This document shows, in pieces, positions 1 through 6,940 of a DNA stretch of 6,953 nucleotides; the stretch's first letter is position 1; the number at the start of each line of letters is the position of its first letter. The translations under genes and the position numbers were made by a program. The stretch spans positions 1 to 6,953 of the forward strand of contig JAGCLI010000015.1 of NCBI GenBank assembly GCA_017647065.1, in the 5' to 3' direction. The notes under the pieces were generated by a model that did no database searches, was not told the origin of the DNA, and saw nothing but the letters and a program-made list of their open reading frames with translations. This DNA comes from Bacteroidales bacterium. Its GTDB lineage: Bacteria > Bacteroidota > Bacteroidia > Bacteroidales > P3.

Positions 1-1164
1 TATGGTTTGAAGTGCTTCTGCTACAACTGCCCAATTGTTTTCCAAGTCTCTTTCTAATGCTTCGTGGTTTAAGATTAGTTTATTCATTCCTTTAAGTATT
101 GAATTTAAAGCAATGATTGTGTGAGCCAAAGGAACTCCTATATTTCTACTTACAGTAGAGTCTGTTAAATCTCTTTGAAGACGAGAAATAGGTAGTTTCA
201 TTGAAAGATGTTCAAATATTGCATTTGCAATCCCTAAGTTTCCTTCTGCGTTTTCAAAGTCTATTGGATTAACTTTATGAGGCATTGCACTACTTCCAAC
301 TTCCCCTTCTTTTATTTTTTGCTTGAAGTATTCCATTGATATATATTGCCACATATCTTTGCAGAAGTCCATAAGGATTATATTTATTCTTCTTACATTG
401 TCAAAATATGCTGCAAGATGATCATAGTTTTCTATTTGTGTTGTGTAAAGCGAACGTTCTAAACCTATAGTTGCACAGAAATTGTTTGCAAAACTTACCC
501 AATCGTATTGAGGAAATGCAATGTTGTGAGCATTGAAGTTTCCAGTTGCTCCTCCAAATTTTGCAGCGAAAGGAATTACTTTGAAATAAGAAAGTTGTTG
601 TTCAAGACGATAAACAAATACTTGCATTTCTTTGCCCAATAAAGTTGGAGATGCAGGTTGTCCGTGAGTGTGTGCAAGCATAGGAACAGTTTTCCATTCT
701 TTTGCTTTTTCAGATATTAACTCTACAACACTATTTAAAAGAGGCATAAAAGTTTCTTGATGACAATCTTTAAGACTTAAAGGAACTGATGTGTTGTTTA
801 TGTCTTGTGAGGTTAGTCCAAAGTGAATAAATTCTTTGAATTGTGCGATATTCATTTCGTCAAAGCGTTGTTTGATAAAATATTCTACTGCTTTAACATC
901 ATGATTTGTGATTTTTTCGATTTCTTTTATTTGATTAGCGTTATCAATTGTGAAATCAATGTATATTTTGCGTAAATCATCAAATTTTTTCTTGTCAAAA
1001 CCGCTTAATTGTGGTAATCCCAATTCACATAACGCTATGAAATATTCTATTTCTACTTTTACTCTATATTTTATCAAAGATGCTTCTGAAAAATACTTTG
1101 CTAAATCTTTTGTTTGTCTTGAATATCTACCATCAATTGGTGATATGGCTTCTAATGCTGTCAT
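1..1164 (-). CDS. purB: Adenylosuccinate lyase, C-terminus cut off by the window edge
   Basis: Cytosolic enzyme of purine synthesis. It splits fumarate from SAICAR (giving AICAR) and from adenylosuccinate (giving AMP). The reading frame is open from the ATG at 1164 to the left edge, giving 388 residues without a stop. It aligns by eye with E. coli PurB throughout: N-terminal SPIDGRY, TNHDVKAVEYF near residue 87, TSQDIN at 118-123, THGQPASPT with the probable general-acid histidine H167, and the fumarase/aspartase superfamily signature GSSAMPHKVNP at 290-300, whose serines 291/292 lie on the catalytic loop. The visible part ends at NNWAVVAEALQTI, which matches about residue 390 of the 456-residue E. 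coli enzyme, so roughly 65 C-terminal residues lie outside the window. The start is 3 bases after the stop of the PHP gene, so it is probably co-transcribed as the last visible gene of the operon. No disruption is seen. Confidence 0.97.
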   Translation of the reverse strand, partial: MTALEAISPIDGRYSRQTKDLAKYFSEASLIKYRVKVEIEYFIALCELGLPQLSGFDKKKFDDLRKIYIDFTIDNANQIKEIEKITNHDVKAVEYFIKQRFDEMNIAQFKEFIHFGLTSQDINNTSVPLSLKDCHQETFMPLLNSVVELISEKAKEWKTVPMLAHTHGQPASPTLLGKEMQVFVYRLEQQLSYFKVIPFAAKFGGATGNFNAHNIAFPQYDWVSFANNFCATIGLERSLYTTQIENYDHLAAYFDNVRRINIILMDFCKDMWQYISMEYFKQKIKEGEVGSSAMPHKVNPIDFENAEGNLGIANAIFEHLSMKLPISRLQRDLTDSTVSRNIGVPLAHTIIALNSILKGMNKLILNHEALERDLENNWAVVAEALQTI

Positions 1165-1167
1165 ATT

Positions 1168-1914
1168 TTAAAATTCTTTGTTTATAATTCTACCTGATTC
1201 TAATAATTTCTTTAATAAATTGCTTGAACATGATTTGCGAATTGCTTCAATATGTTTAGCAGAGTGTGTGTCGGTTCCAAGAAGTTCTATCATATTGTTG
1301 TCAATTAACTTTTTGGCTAAATTATATACGTCTTTACCATAATAATTGCCAAAAGAAATGATATTAGCTTGAAACAAAACTCCGCTATCTTTTAAACGAA
1401 CAAATTGATTGAAATCATTAAACCAATAAAGATAACGTTCAGGGTGAGCAAGAATGAGTTTATATCCTGCTAACTGCAATTCAAAAATATATCCATCTAA
1501 TCCAAATGGCGGAATCAAAAAAGGAAGTTCTATTAATAGGTAATTATCGCCAAAAGTCTTGAATTGAGCGTTTTTTATTTTATGTTTAACTTCGTCATCT
1601 AATAAATGTTCGGCTCCAACTTCTATATCTAATTTTATTCCCTCAAAACGAGCGGCTCTTCTGAGTCTTTCACATAAATCATCGAGTTGATTAACGTCAT
1701 TTTGGAAATATTCGGTTTTAACATGTGGGGTTGTAATGATTTTTTTGTAACCAAGAGTCTCTAATTCTTTTAATAGAGCAATAGAAGTCTCCATATTTGG
1801 AGAACCATCATCAATTCCAGGAATTAAATGAGAATGAATATCGGTATGAAGCAAGGATAAATCTACTCCATTTAAAGAATTATTGTCTTTTTTCAACCAG
1901 TTAAACAATCCCAT
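1168..1914 (-). CDS. PHP-domain protein-tyrosine phosphatase, CpsB/CapC/YwqE type
   Basis: Predicted metal-dependent phosphatase of the polymerase-and-histidinol-phosphatase (PHP) fold. Characterised relatives (CpsB, YwqE) remove phosphate from tyrosines of bacterial tyrosine kinases that control capsule and exopolysaccharide synthesis. At 248 residues it has the usual family length. Visible metal-site motifs in order: DIHSHLIPGIDDG at 25-37, TPH at 62-64, GAEHLLDD at 100-107 (E102 the likely ligand), IELPF at 128-132, LAHPERY at 155-161 and GTDTH at 213-217 (D215, H217), so the catalytic set looks complete. The N-terminus MGLFNWLKKD is hydrophobic then lysine-rich and could touch the membrane, which is inference. 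It starts one base after the rpe stop and ends 3 bases before purB. No tyrosine kinase, Wza/Wzc or glycosyltransferase gene is nearby, so its substrate cannot be read from context; another phosphoesterase role is possible. Confidence 0.9.
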   Translation of the reverse strand: MGLFNWLKKDNNSLNGVDLSLLHTDIHSHLIPGIDDGSPNMETSIALLKELETLGYKKIITTPHVKTEYFQNDVNQLDDLCERLRRAARFEGIKLDIEVGAEHLLDDEVKHKIKNAQFKTFGDNYLLIELPFLIPPFGLDGYIFELQLAGYKLILAHPERYLYWFNDFNQFVRLKDSGVLFQANIISFGNYYGKDVYNLAKKLIDNNMIELLGTDTHSAKHIEAIRKSCSSNLLKKLLESGRIINKEF

Positions 1915-1915
1915 G

Positions 1916-2566
1916 TTAAATTGTTTTTAACTTTTTTATTGTTTCTATTGGATTTTCCGAAGCAAAAACAGCATTACCTGCTACTAAAACATCTGCTCCT
2001 GCTTCTATTAATTTTTTATAGTTTGATGTGTTTACTCCACCATCTATTTCTATTAAACAATTTGGGTTCTTTCTTTCTATAAGTTGTTTTAATGTTTTTA
2101 TCTTATTGTAAGTGTTTTCAATAAATGATTGCCCTCCAAATCCAGGGTTAACACTCATCAAAAGAACTAAATCACACATATCAATAATATCTTCTAATAC
2201 GCAAATAGGTGTGTGTGGATTTAAAACAACTCCTGCTTTCATTCCAAGTTGTCTTATTTTGCTAAGCGAACGATGAAGATGTGTGCAAGCTTCGTAATGA
2301 ACTGTGATAATGTCAGCCCCACAATTTTTGTAATCTTCAAAGAATTTATCGGGTTCTACTATCATTAAATGTACGTCAAGTGGCTTTTGTGCTATTTTTT
2401 TTATGTGTTTGATTACGGGTTGCCCAAAAGAAATGTTTGGAACAAAGACTCCGTCCATTACATCAACGTGTAGCCAATCTGCTTGACTATCATTTAACAT
2501 TTTTATGTCGTTTTCTAAGTTGCAAAAATTAGCTGAAAGCAACGAAGGAGAGATTAAATGTGCCAT
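1916..2566 (-). CDS. rpe: Ribulose-phosphate 3-epimerase
   Basis: Cytosolic TIM-barrel enzyme that interconverts D-ribulose 5-phosphate and D-xylulose 5-phosphate in the pentose phosphate pathway. The 216-residue length is normal. Family motifs run along the whole protein: SPSLLSANF at 6-14, HVDVMDGVFVPN at 33-44, DVHLMI at 64-69, HYEA at 90-93, MSVNPGFGGQSF at 137-148, IDGGVN at 174-179 and the phosphate-binding VAGNAVF at 195-201. By family knowledge the metal ligands are H33, D35, H66 and D175, with D35 and D175 acting as the acid/base pair; all are present. The ATG lies two bases after the helicase stop and the stop is one base before the PHP gene, so translation is probably coupled on both sides. 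No Shine-Dalgarno sequence is visible, and the upstream bases are the A-rich end of the helicase gene. The N-terminus fits relatives, supporting this start. Confidence 0.97.
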   Translation of the reverse strand: MAHLISPSLLSANFCNLENDIKMLNDSQADWLHVDVMDGVFVPNISFGQPVIKHIKKIAQKPLDVHLMIVEPDKFFEDYKNCGADIITVHYEACTHLHRSLSKIRQLGMKAGVVLNPHTPICVLEDIIDMCDLVLLMSVNPGFGGQSFIENTYNKIKTLKQLIERKNPNCLIEIDGGVNTSNYKKLIEAGADVLVAGNAVFASENPIETIKKLKTI

Positions 2567-2568
2567 TT

Positions 2569-4260
2569 CTATCTTTTATTTTTTTTATTATTTTTTTTAC
2601 TGTTTCTATTGTTTGATTTTTCTTTTTTATTTGGTTTTTTAGCTTGAGCAAGTTCAAGTGTCAATGGTCTGCCTTTATAGAATTTGTCTTCAAATGCAAA
2701 AAGTACATCATTAACATCTTGTGTGGAGACTTCAATGTAAGAGAAATTGTCAAGAATATCTATTTTTCCTATTTCAACTCTCATGTTTGGACAATAGTCG
2801 TTAATTAAACCTATTATTCTTTGAGGAACAATTCTGTCTTTTCTACCAAGAGAGAGGAATAGTCTTGTAAATTCTCCATTCTTATTTGTGAGTTTTTTCT
2901 TGTCCGTTTTTGTTTTTTCCTTTTCTTGTTTAGTTTCATCAACATTTAAGTCAGGAGCATCTTTGTAATATTCTAAAAAGCGATTGAATTCCACAGATAC
3001 AAATTTTTTAATCAATTCTTCTCTACTTAACCAACTTAGTTTAGAAATAACCTCTGGAATAAAATCTTCTATTTCTTCTTCATTGACAATTACACTCTCC
3101 AATTTATTTATCATATTGAATAGCTGCTTACGACAAACCTGCTTTCCTGTAGGAATTTCTGCCTTTTCAAATGTTTTTTGTATTAGCTTTTCAATGCTTT
3201 TTATTTTGTGCTTTTCCCTAAGGTTAAGAATAGCTATTGATATACCTTGTTTGTCTGCTCTACCTGTACGTCCTGAACGATGAACGTATTGTTCTAATTC
3301 ATCAGGTAGGTTATAATTTATCACGTGTGTTAGATTACTAACATCTAATCCTCGTGCAGCAACATCTGTTGCTACAAGCATTTTAATATTTCTAAGTCTA
3401 AAACGACTCATTACGTGATCGCGTTGAGCTTGTGAAAGGTCGCCGTGAAGTGAGTCAGCATTATATCCGTCTCTTATTAACATATCGGCCACTTCTTGTG
3501 TCTCTACCTTTGTACGACAAAAGACAATTGCATATATATCGGGATAATAATCTGCTATTCTTTTTAGTGCAAGGTAGCGATCTTTGGCATGCACTAAGTA
3601 ATAGAAGTGTCTAACGTTGTTTGAGCCTTGATTGCGTTCTCCTATTTGGATTCTGATAGGGTTTTCAATGTAATTATTTGCTATTTCTTCGACTTCTTCT
3701 GGCATTGTGGCAGAAAAAAGTAGTGTGTATTTATCTGCGGGAGTGTGTTCTAAGATAGAATCCAAATCTTCTTTGAATCCCATGTTTAACATTTCGTCTG
3801 CTTCGTCTAAAACGAGGTATCTTATTGTGGAAATATCAACTTTGCCTCGGTCGATTAAATCATTTATTCTACCGGGTGTTGCAACAATGATTTTTGCTCC
3901 TTTTTTTAATTCCTTAATCTGCATTTCAATGCTTGCACCTACATAAGTAGCAACTACAGTGCAAGAAGGAATATATTTAGCGTATTTTTTGCAATCGTTA
4001 GTTATTTGAATACAAAGCTCTCTTGTAGGACAAATAATTAGAGCTTCGGTATTATTGTTTTTATAGTTTAACTTTTCAATCAAAGGTAAACCAAAAGCGG
4101 CTGTTTTCCCTGTTCCTGTTTGTGCAAGTGCAATAAGATTACAATCGTTTTCCAATAAGGTGGGAATAACTTGTTCTTGTACCGGCATTGCTGTTTCAAA
4201 CCCCAAATCCTTTACACCTTTTAACAATTCGGGACAAAGACCTATTTGTTCAAATGTCAT
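2569..4260 (-). CDS. deaD: DEAD-box ATP-dependent RNA helicase with DbpA-type C-terminal RNA-binding domain (DeaD/CsdA-like)
   Basis: ATP-driven RNA remodelling protein expected to act in ribosome assembly or RNA turnover. All core motifs are present: Q motif from F3 to Q28, Walker A AQTGTGKT at 46-53, PTREL at 78-82, TPGR at 128-131, DEAD at 152-155, SAT at 183-185, VFCRTK at 246-251, ATDVAARGLD at 297-306 and HRSGRTGR at 327-334. A lysine/glutamate-rich linker at about 443-462 leads to a domain at about 464-538 (FTRLFLSLGRKDR..., ending GRPLTLELAQ) that matches the DbpA/CsdA RNA-binding fold. Residues 541-563 form a basic Lys/Asn tail encoded by A-rich DNA. The 563-residue length fits DeaD-type helicases and exceeds DbpA itself, so deaD is chosen over dbpA, though orthology is not proven. 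It is the first gene of the leftward operon, with a TAnnTTTG box 24 bases upstream and a short predicted leader of about 20 bases. Confidence 0.93.
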   Translation of the reverse strand: MTFEQIGLCPELLKGVKDLGFETAMPVQEQVIPTLLENDCNLIALAQTGTGKTAAFGLPLIEKLNYKNNNTEALIICPTRELCIQITNDCKKYAKYIPSCTVVATYVGASIEMQIKELKKGAKIIVATPGRINDLIDRGKVDISTIRYLVLDEADEMLNMGFKEDLDSILEHTPADKYTLLFSATMPEEVEEIANNYIENPIRIQIGERNQGSNNVRHFYYLVHAKDRYLALKRIADYYPDIYAIVFCRTKVETQEVADMLIRDGYNADSLHGDLSQAQRDHVMSRFRLRNIKMLVATDVAARGLDVSNLTHVINYNLPDELEQYVHRSGRTGRADKQGISIAILNLREKHKIKSIEKLIQKTFEKAEIPTGKQVCRKQLFNMINKLESVIVNEEEIEDFIPEVISKLSWLSREELIKKFVSVEFNRFLEYYKDAPDLNVDETKQEKEKTKTDKKKLTNKNGEFTRLFLSLGRKDRIVPQRIIGLINDYCPNMRVEIGKIDILDNFSYIEVSTQDVNDVLFAFEDKFYKGRPLTLELAQAKKPNKKEKSNNRNSKKNNKKNKR

Positions 4261-4283
4261 TATTATTCTATTAAAATTATTTG

Positions 4284-4291
4284 CAAAGGTA
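4284..4291 (-). promoter_or_regulatory. Putative Bacteroidota -7 promoter box for the helicase-rpe-PHP-purB operon
   Basis: Reading leftward the bases are TACCTTTG, an exact match to the TAnnTTTG -7 consensus used by the Bacteroidota primary sigma factor. A start site a few bases downstream would give a leader of about 20 bases before the helicase ATG at 4260. No clear TTTG -33 element lies at the expected 19-21 base spacing, so only half of the consensus is supported. Confidence 0.6.
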
Positions 4292-4334
4292 GTAATATTT
4301 TACGTTAAAAAATTATTTCTTTGCTTTATTTTTA

Positions 4335-4342
4335 TAACTTTG
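4335..4342 (+). promoter_or_regulatory. Putative Bacteroidota -7 promoter box for pdxJ and the U32 gene
   Basis: TAACTTTG matches TAnnTTTG exactly and lies 22 bases before the pdxJ ATG, leaving a predicted leader of under 20 bases with no Shine-Dalgarno sequence. A TTTG at 4320-4323 is only 11 bases upstream, too close to be the usual -33 element, and nothing better is at the normal distance. Together with the box at 4284-4291 this makes the 104-base region 4261-4364 a compact divergent promoter region; I see no operator, riboswitch or small gene in it. Confidence 0.6.
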
Positions 4343-4364
4343 CAGTTCAAAATGATAAAGCTTT

Positions 4365-5075
4365 ATGACAAATTTAAGTGTTAATATAAACAAAGTTGCA
4401 ACTATTAGAAACGCACGTGGAGGTAATATTCCAAATCTTATTCAAGTAGCAATAGACTGCGAAAGCTTTGGAGCACAAGGCATAACTGTACATCCAAGAC
4501 CAGATGAAAGACATATAAGATATAAAGACGTTTACGAATTAAAACAAGTCGTTAAAACGGAGTTTAATATTGAGGGTTATCCATCAGAAACCTTTATGAA
4601 ACTGATAGAAGATATAAAACCCGCACAAGTAACCTTAGTTCCTGATGCACCAGATGTTCTAACATCAAATGCAGGTTGGGATACGATTAAATATGCTGAA
4701 CAATTAAAAGAAATAATTACTCGTTTAAAGAAAGTAAGTAGGGTTTCGGTTTTCGTAGAAGCTGATAGCGAAATGGTAAAAGGTGCAAAACTTTGCGGAG
4801 CCGATAGAGTAGAACTTTATACTGAGTCTTACGCTGCTCAATATCCGAATAATCCCCAACAAGCTATTGAGAAATTTATTGTAGCGGCTAAAACTGCACA
4901 AGAAGTCGGCTTAGGATTGAATGCAGGTCATGATTTAAATTTAGAAAACCTTCGTTACTTCCAAGAAAATATTCCAAATCTATTAGAAGTATCAATAGGA
5001 CATGCTTTAATTAGCGATGCTCTTTATTATGGCTTAGAGAAAACTATACAAATGTATAGAAACGAGTTGAGATAG
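4365..5075 (+). CDS. pdxJ: Pyridoxine 5'-phosphate synthase
   Basis: Cytosolic TIM-barrel enzyme that closes the pyridine ring of vitamin B6, joining 1-deoxy-D-xylulose 5-phosphate (DXP) and 3-amino-2-oxopropyl phosphate to give pyridoxine 5'-phosphate in the DXP-dependent pathway. At 236 residues it is close to the E. coli length (about 243). Aligning by eye, N7 and R18 match substrate-binding residues, H43 (in [13 protein letters not shown], 39-51), E70 and H189 (in LNAGHDL, 185-191) match the three acid/base catalytic residues, and GH at 212-213 matches the phosphate site. N9-K10 replaces the D-H pair found in E. coli. The start ATG is preceded by a TAnnTTTG box and gives the expected N-terminus LSVNIN. 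An earlier ATG at 4352 is in another frame and stops after ten codons. It ends one base before the U32 gene, with which it is probably co-transcribed. Confidence 0.97.
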   Translation: MTNLSVNINKVATIRNARGGNIPNLIQVAIDCESFGAQGITVHPRPDERHIRYKDVYELKQVVKTEFNIEGYPSETFMKLIEDIKPAQVTLVPDAPDVLTSNAGWDTIKYAEQLKEIITRLKKVSRVSVFVEADSEMVKGAKLCGADRVELYTESYAAQYPNNPQQAIEKFIVAAKTAQEVGLGLNAGHDLNLENLRYFQENIPNLLEVSIGHALISDALYYGLEKTIQMYRNELR

Positions 5076-5076
5076 G

Positions 5077-6888
5077 GTGGAAAAACGAAAATTAGAATTA
5101 CTTTCTCCTGCAAGAAACTATGAAATAGCAAAAGCTGCAATTGATTGCGGAGCTGATGCTGTTTATATAGGTTACGAAAAGTTTGGAGCAAGAAGTGTAG
5201 CGACTAATTCTCTCGAAAATATTAAGAAAGTAGTGGATTATGCTCATCTTTTTGGAGTAAGAGTCTATGTTACAATGAATACACTCTTGTTTGACCAAGA
5301 GTTGAATGCAGCAAAACAAGCGGTAAATGAACTTTATGAAGCAAAAGTCGATGCAATAATTGTGCAAGATATGGCTTATTTGCAGTTTTTGAACGTTCCT
5401 ATTCAGTTGCACGGCTCAACGCAGATGAATTGTTTTACAAAAGAGAAATTAAAGTTTCTTTACGATACAGGTATTGATAGAGTAGTTTTACCAAGAGAGT
5501 TTTCTATTGAAGAAATTCGTAGAATGCACGAATTTTGTCCTGAAGTTGAGTTAGAGGCTTTTATTCACGGAGCCTTGTGTTGTTCAATTAGTGGACAGTG
5601 TTATCTTTCGCTTTATCAAACTCAAAGAAGTGGAAATAGGGGAGTTTGTTCTCAATCGTGTAGGTCAAGATATGACCTTATAAATCAAGAAGGTAAAGTC
5701 TTAAAAAAAGATAAATATCTACTTTCTACAAAAGATTTCAACGCATCTGCATATTTAGCAGAAATGATTCAATCAGGTGTTTGTAGTTTTAAAATAGAAG
5801 GCAGACTTAAAGACATAACTTATGTAAAGAATGTAACTTCTTACTACAATAAACTATTGAATGAATTTATAGAAAATAACCCTCAATACGCTCGTTCTTC
5901 CTTTGGAGAGGTTACTCAAGAGTTTAAAATAGATATTGATAAGAGTTTTAATCGTGGATACACGAGTTTTTTTCTCAATGGAAGAAAAGAGGTAACAGGA
6001 AACATAGATACTACAAAGAGTATAGGAAAATATGTTGGTGAAGTCTTGCAATCAAAAGCTAATACCTTAATATTAAAAACTGATGAGGTGTTTTTTCCTT
6101 CCGATGGATTGATTGCAATAGATCAAAACGGTATTAGTGAAGGTTTTTTAGTCAATGCTTATGCAGGAAATCAAATAAAAATCAATAAATCGCTTAATTT
6201 AAAAAAAGGAACCAAGATTTTTAGAAATAAAGATACGCAATTTGAGAAACAATTAAGCGGAAAATCCATTAGAAAACTTAAAGTTGATATTACGCTGTCA
6301 GACAATTACATAGAAGTATCAGATAAACGTGGGAAAAAATCAAAGAAATATTTTTTAAATTCAAAGGAAAAATTAAAAAATTCAAAGGATTTTTTTTCAA
6401 AAACAAAGGAAAAATTTTCAAAGATGGGAGACACTGTCTTTGAGTTAGATAACTTTACTTATAATTGTCAAGAGGAATATTTCTTTCCTGCCTCTTTTCT
6501 TAATTCTTTACGAAGAGATGTTTTGGAGTCTTTGCAAGAAGAAATACTAAATTCTTATTCAAGAGAAAAACAACGTGAAATAAATTTTTCTATTCCTTAT
6601 ATTAAGAAAGAGGTTGATTATACAGAAAATATAAGTAATGAAGAATCAAAAGCTTTTTATGCAAATAAAGGAGTTGAAATAAAAGAATACGCATTAGAAA
6701 AGCAGATGAAACAAGGTGAAATTTGTCTTATGCGTTCAAGAAACTGTATAAGATACAATTTAGGACAATGTTTGAAACGTCATGTTCTTAAAAAGGAATA
6801 TCAAAGTGAACTTTTTCTAAAAGATAACAATCACAAATACCGATTAAAGTTTGATTGCGAAAATTGTTTAATGGAAGTTTATTCATAA
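5077..6888 (+). CDS. U32 peptidase-family protein, probable RNA hydroxylation enzyme (RlhA/TrhP-like)
   Basis: Named after a P. gingivalis collagenase (PrtC), but characterised relatives hydroxylate RNA: RlhA makes 5-hydroxycytidine in 23S rRNA and TrhP makes 5-hydroxyuridine in tRNA. The N-terminal U32 domain (about 5-245) starts ELLSPARNYE and contains the full U32 signature E-x-F-x2-G-A-L-C-x4-G-x-C-x-L-S at 160-178. Cysteines 168, 175, 191 and 195 could bind an Fe-S cluster. A SFKIEGR motif at 237-243 follows, then a long RlhA-like region with RGYTSFF and beta-rich segments. Residues 421-448 are a lysine-rich heptapeptide repeat. The C-terminus has a second cysteine set (557, 565, 594, 597, ending FDCENC). 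The 603-residue length is nearer to RlhA (about 650) than TrhP (about 450), so RlhA-like is favoured; substrate is unproven. The start is GTG, one base after the pdxJ stop, and the conserved N-terminus supports it over any internal ATG. Confidence 0.88.
   Translation: MEKRKLELLSPARNYEIAKAAIDCGADAVYIGYEKFGARSVATNSLENIKKVVDYAHLFGVRVYVTMNTLLFDQELNAAKQAVNELYEAKVDAIIVQDMAYLQFLNVPIQLHGSTQMNCFTKEKLKFLYDTGIDRVVLPREFSIEEIRRMHEFCPEVELEAFIHGALCCSISGQCYLSLYQTQRSGNRGVCSQSCRSRYDLINQEGKVLKKDKYLLSTKDFNASAYLAEMIQSGVCSFKIEGRLKDITYVKNVTSYYNKLLNEFIENNPQYARSSFGEVTQEFKIDIDKSFNRGYTSFFLNGRKEVTGNIDTTKSIGKYVGEVLQSKANTLILKTDEVFFPSDGLIAIDQNGISEGFLVNAYAGNQIKINKSLNLKKGTKIFRNKDTQFEKQLSGKSIRKLKVDITLSDNYIEVSDKRGKKSKKYFLNSKEKLKNSKDFFSKTKEKFSKMGDTVFELDNFTYNCQEEYFFPASFLNSLRRDVLESLQEEILNSYSREKQREINFSIPYIKKEVDYTENISNEESKAFYANKGVEIKEYALEKQMKQGEICLMRSRNCIRYNLGQCLKRHVLKKEYQSELFLKDNNHKYRLKFDCENCLMEVYS
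6337..6420 (+). repeat. Four tandem 21-base units encoding a heptapeptide repeat inside the U32 gene
   Basis: In frame, codons 421-448 read as four imperfect seven-residue units: KSKKYFL, NSKEKLK, NSKDFFS and KTKEKFS, followed by KMGD. The consensus is [K/N]-[S/T]-K-[E/D/K]-x-[F/L]-x. Units 2 to 4 (6358-6378, 6379-6399, 6400-6420) share the DNA core tcaaagga or acaaagga; unit 1 (6337-6357) is more diverged. The stretch lies just before SKMGDTVFEL, a conserved-looking segment of the protein, so it is probably a linker or a charged helix. Confidence 0.75.
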
Positions 6889-6899
6889 TATTTTCGTTT

Positions 6900-6940
6900 T
6901 TCTTAGAAAAATTCCTACTTTTGCAAAATTATTCTTAGAA
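6900..6940. repeat. Short direct repeat TTCTTAGAA flanking a promoter box
   Basis: TTCTTAGAA occurs at 6900-6908 and again at 6932-6940, one copy on each side of the TAnnTTTG box at 6916-6923, with 7 and 8 bases between copy and box. The unit is nearly its own reverse complement. This could be a pair of operator half-sites, but nine bases in such AT-rich DNA may recur by chance. Confidence 0.35.
6916..6923 (+). promoter_or_regulatory. Putative Bacteroidota -7 promoter box for a gene beyond the right edge
   Basis: TACTTTTG matches TAnnTTTG and is followed by the common GCAAAA run. About 20 bases upstream there is only TTTTCG, a weak stand-in for the -33 TTTG. The 65-base tail 6889-6953 has no start codon on the plus strand, so a gene it drives must begin outside the window. 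No strong rho-independent terminator for the pdxJ-U32 unit is visible in the same stretch. Confidence 0.5.

Noticed and set aside
950..1171. Plus-strand open frame of 73 codons opposite the start of purB.
   Set aside because: It lies antisense to a well-supported conserved gene and its protein resembles no known family; a shadow frame.
2579..2598. Two runs of eight T (A8 in the coding sense) near the 3' end of the helicase gene, as possible phase-variation or frameshift sites that could fuse the helicase to Rpe.
   Set aside because: In the rpe frame a TAA occurs at 2578-2576, before the rpe start, so slippage cannot produce a fusion; it would only alter the last few residues of a disordered Lys/Asn tail.
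2984..3946. Three plus-strand open frames (2984-3283, 3432-3614, 3707-3946) opposite the helicase gene.
   Set aside because: All are antisense to conserved helicase motifs and have compositions expected from reverse-strand shadows.
4352..4384. ATG at 4352 opening a ten-codon frame ([10 protein letters not shown]) across the pdxJ start, as a possible leader peptide.
   Set aside because: It overlaps the pdxJ start in another frame, has no Shine-Dalgarno sequence, and shows no run of regulatory codons; nothing supports translation.
5098..6051. Two minus-strand open frames (5098-5412 and 5854-6051) opposite the U32 gene.
   Set aside because: They are antisense to the conserved U32 reading frame and have no recognisable domain.
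6897..6911. Hairpin TTTTTC-TTA-GAAAAA after the U32 gene as a rho-independent terminator.
   Set aside because: The stem is five A-T pairs and one C-G pair with a three-base loop and no following U run, so it would be very weak.
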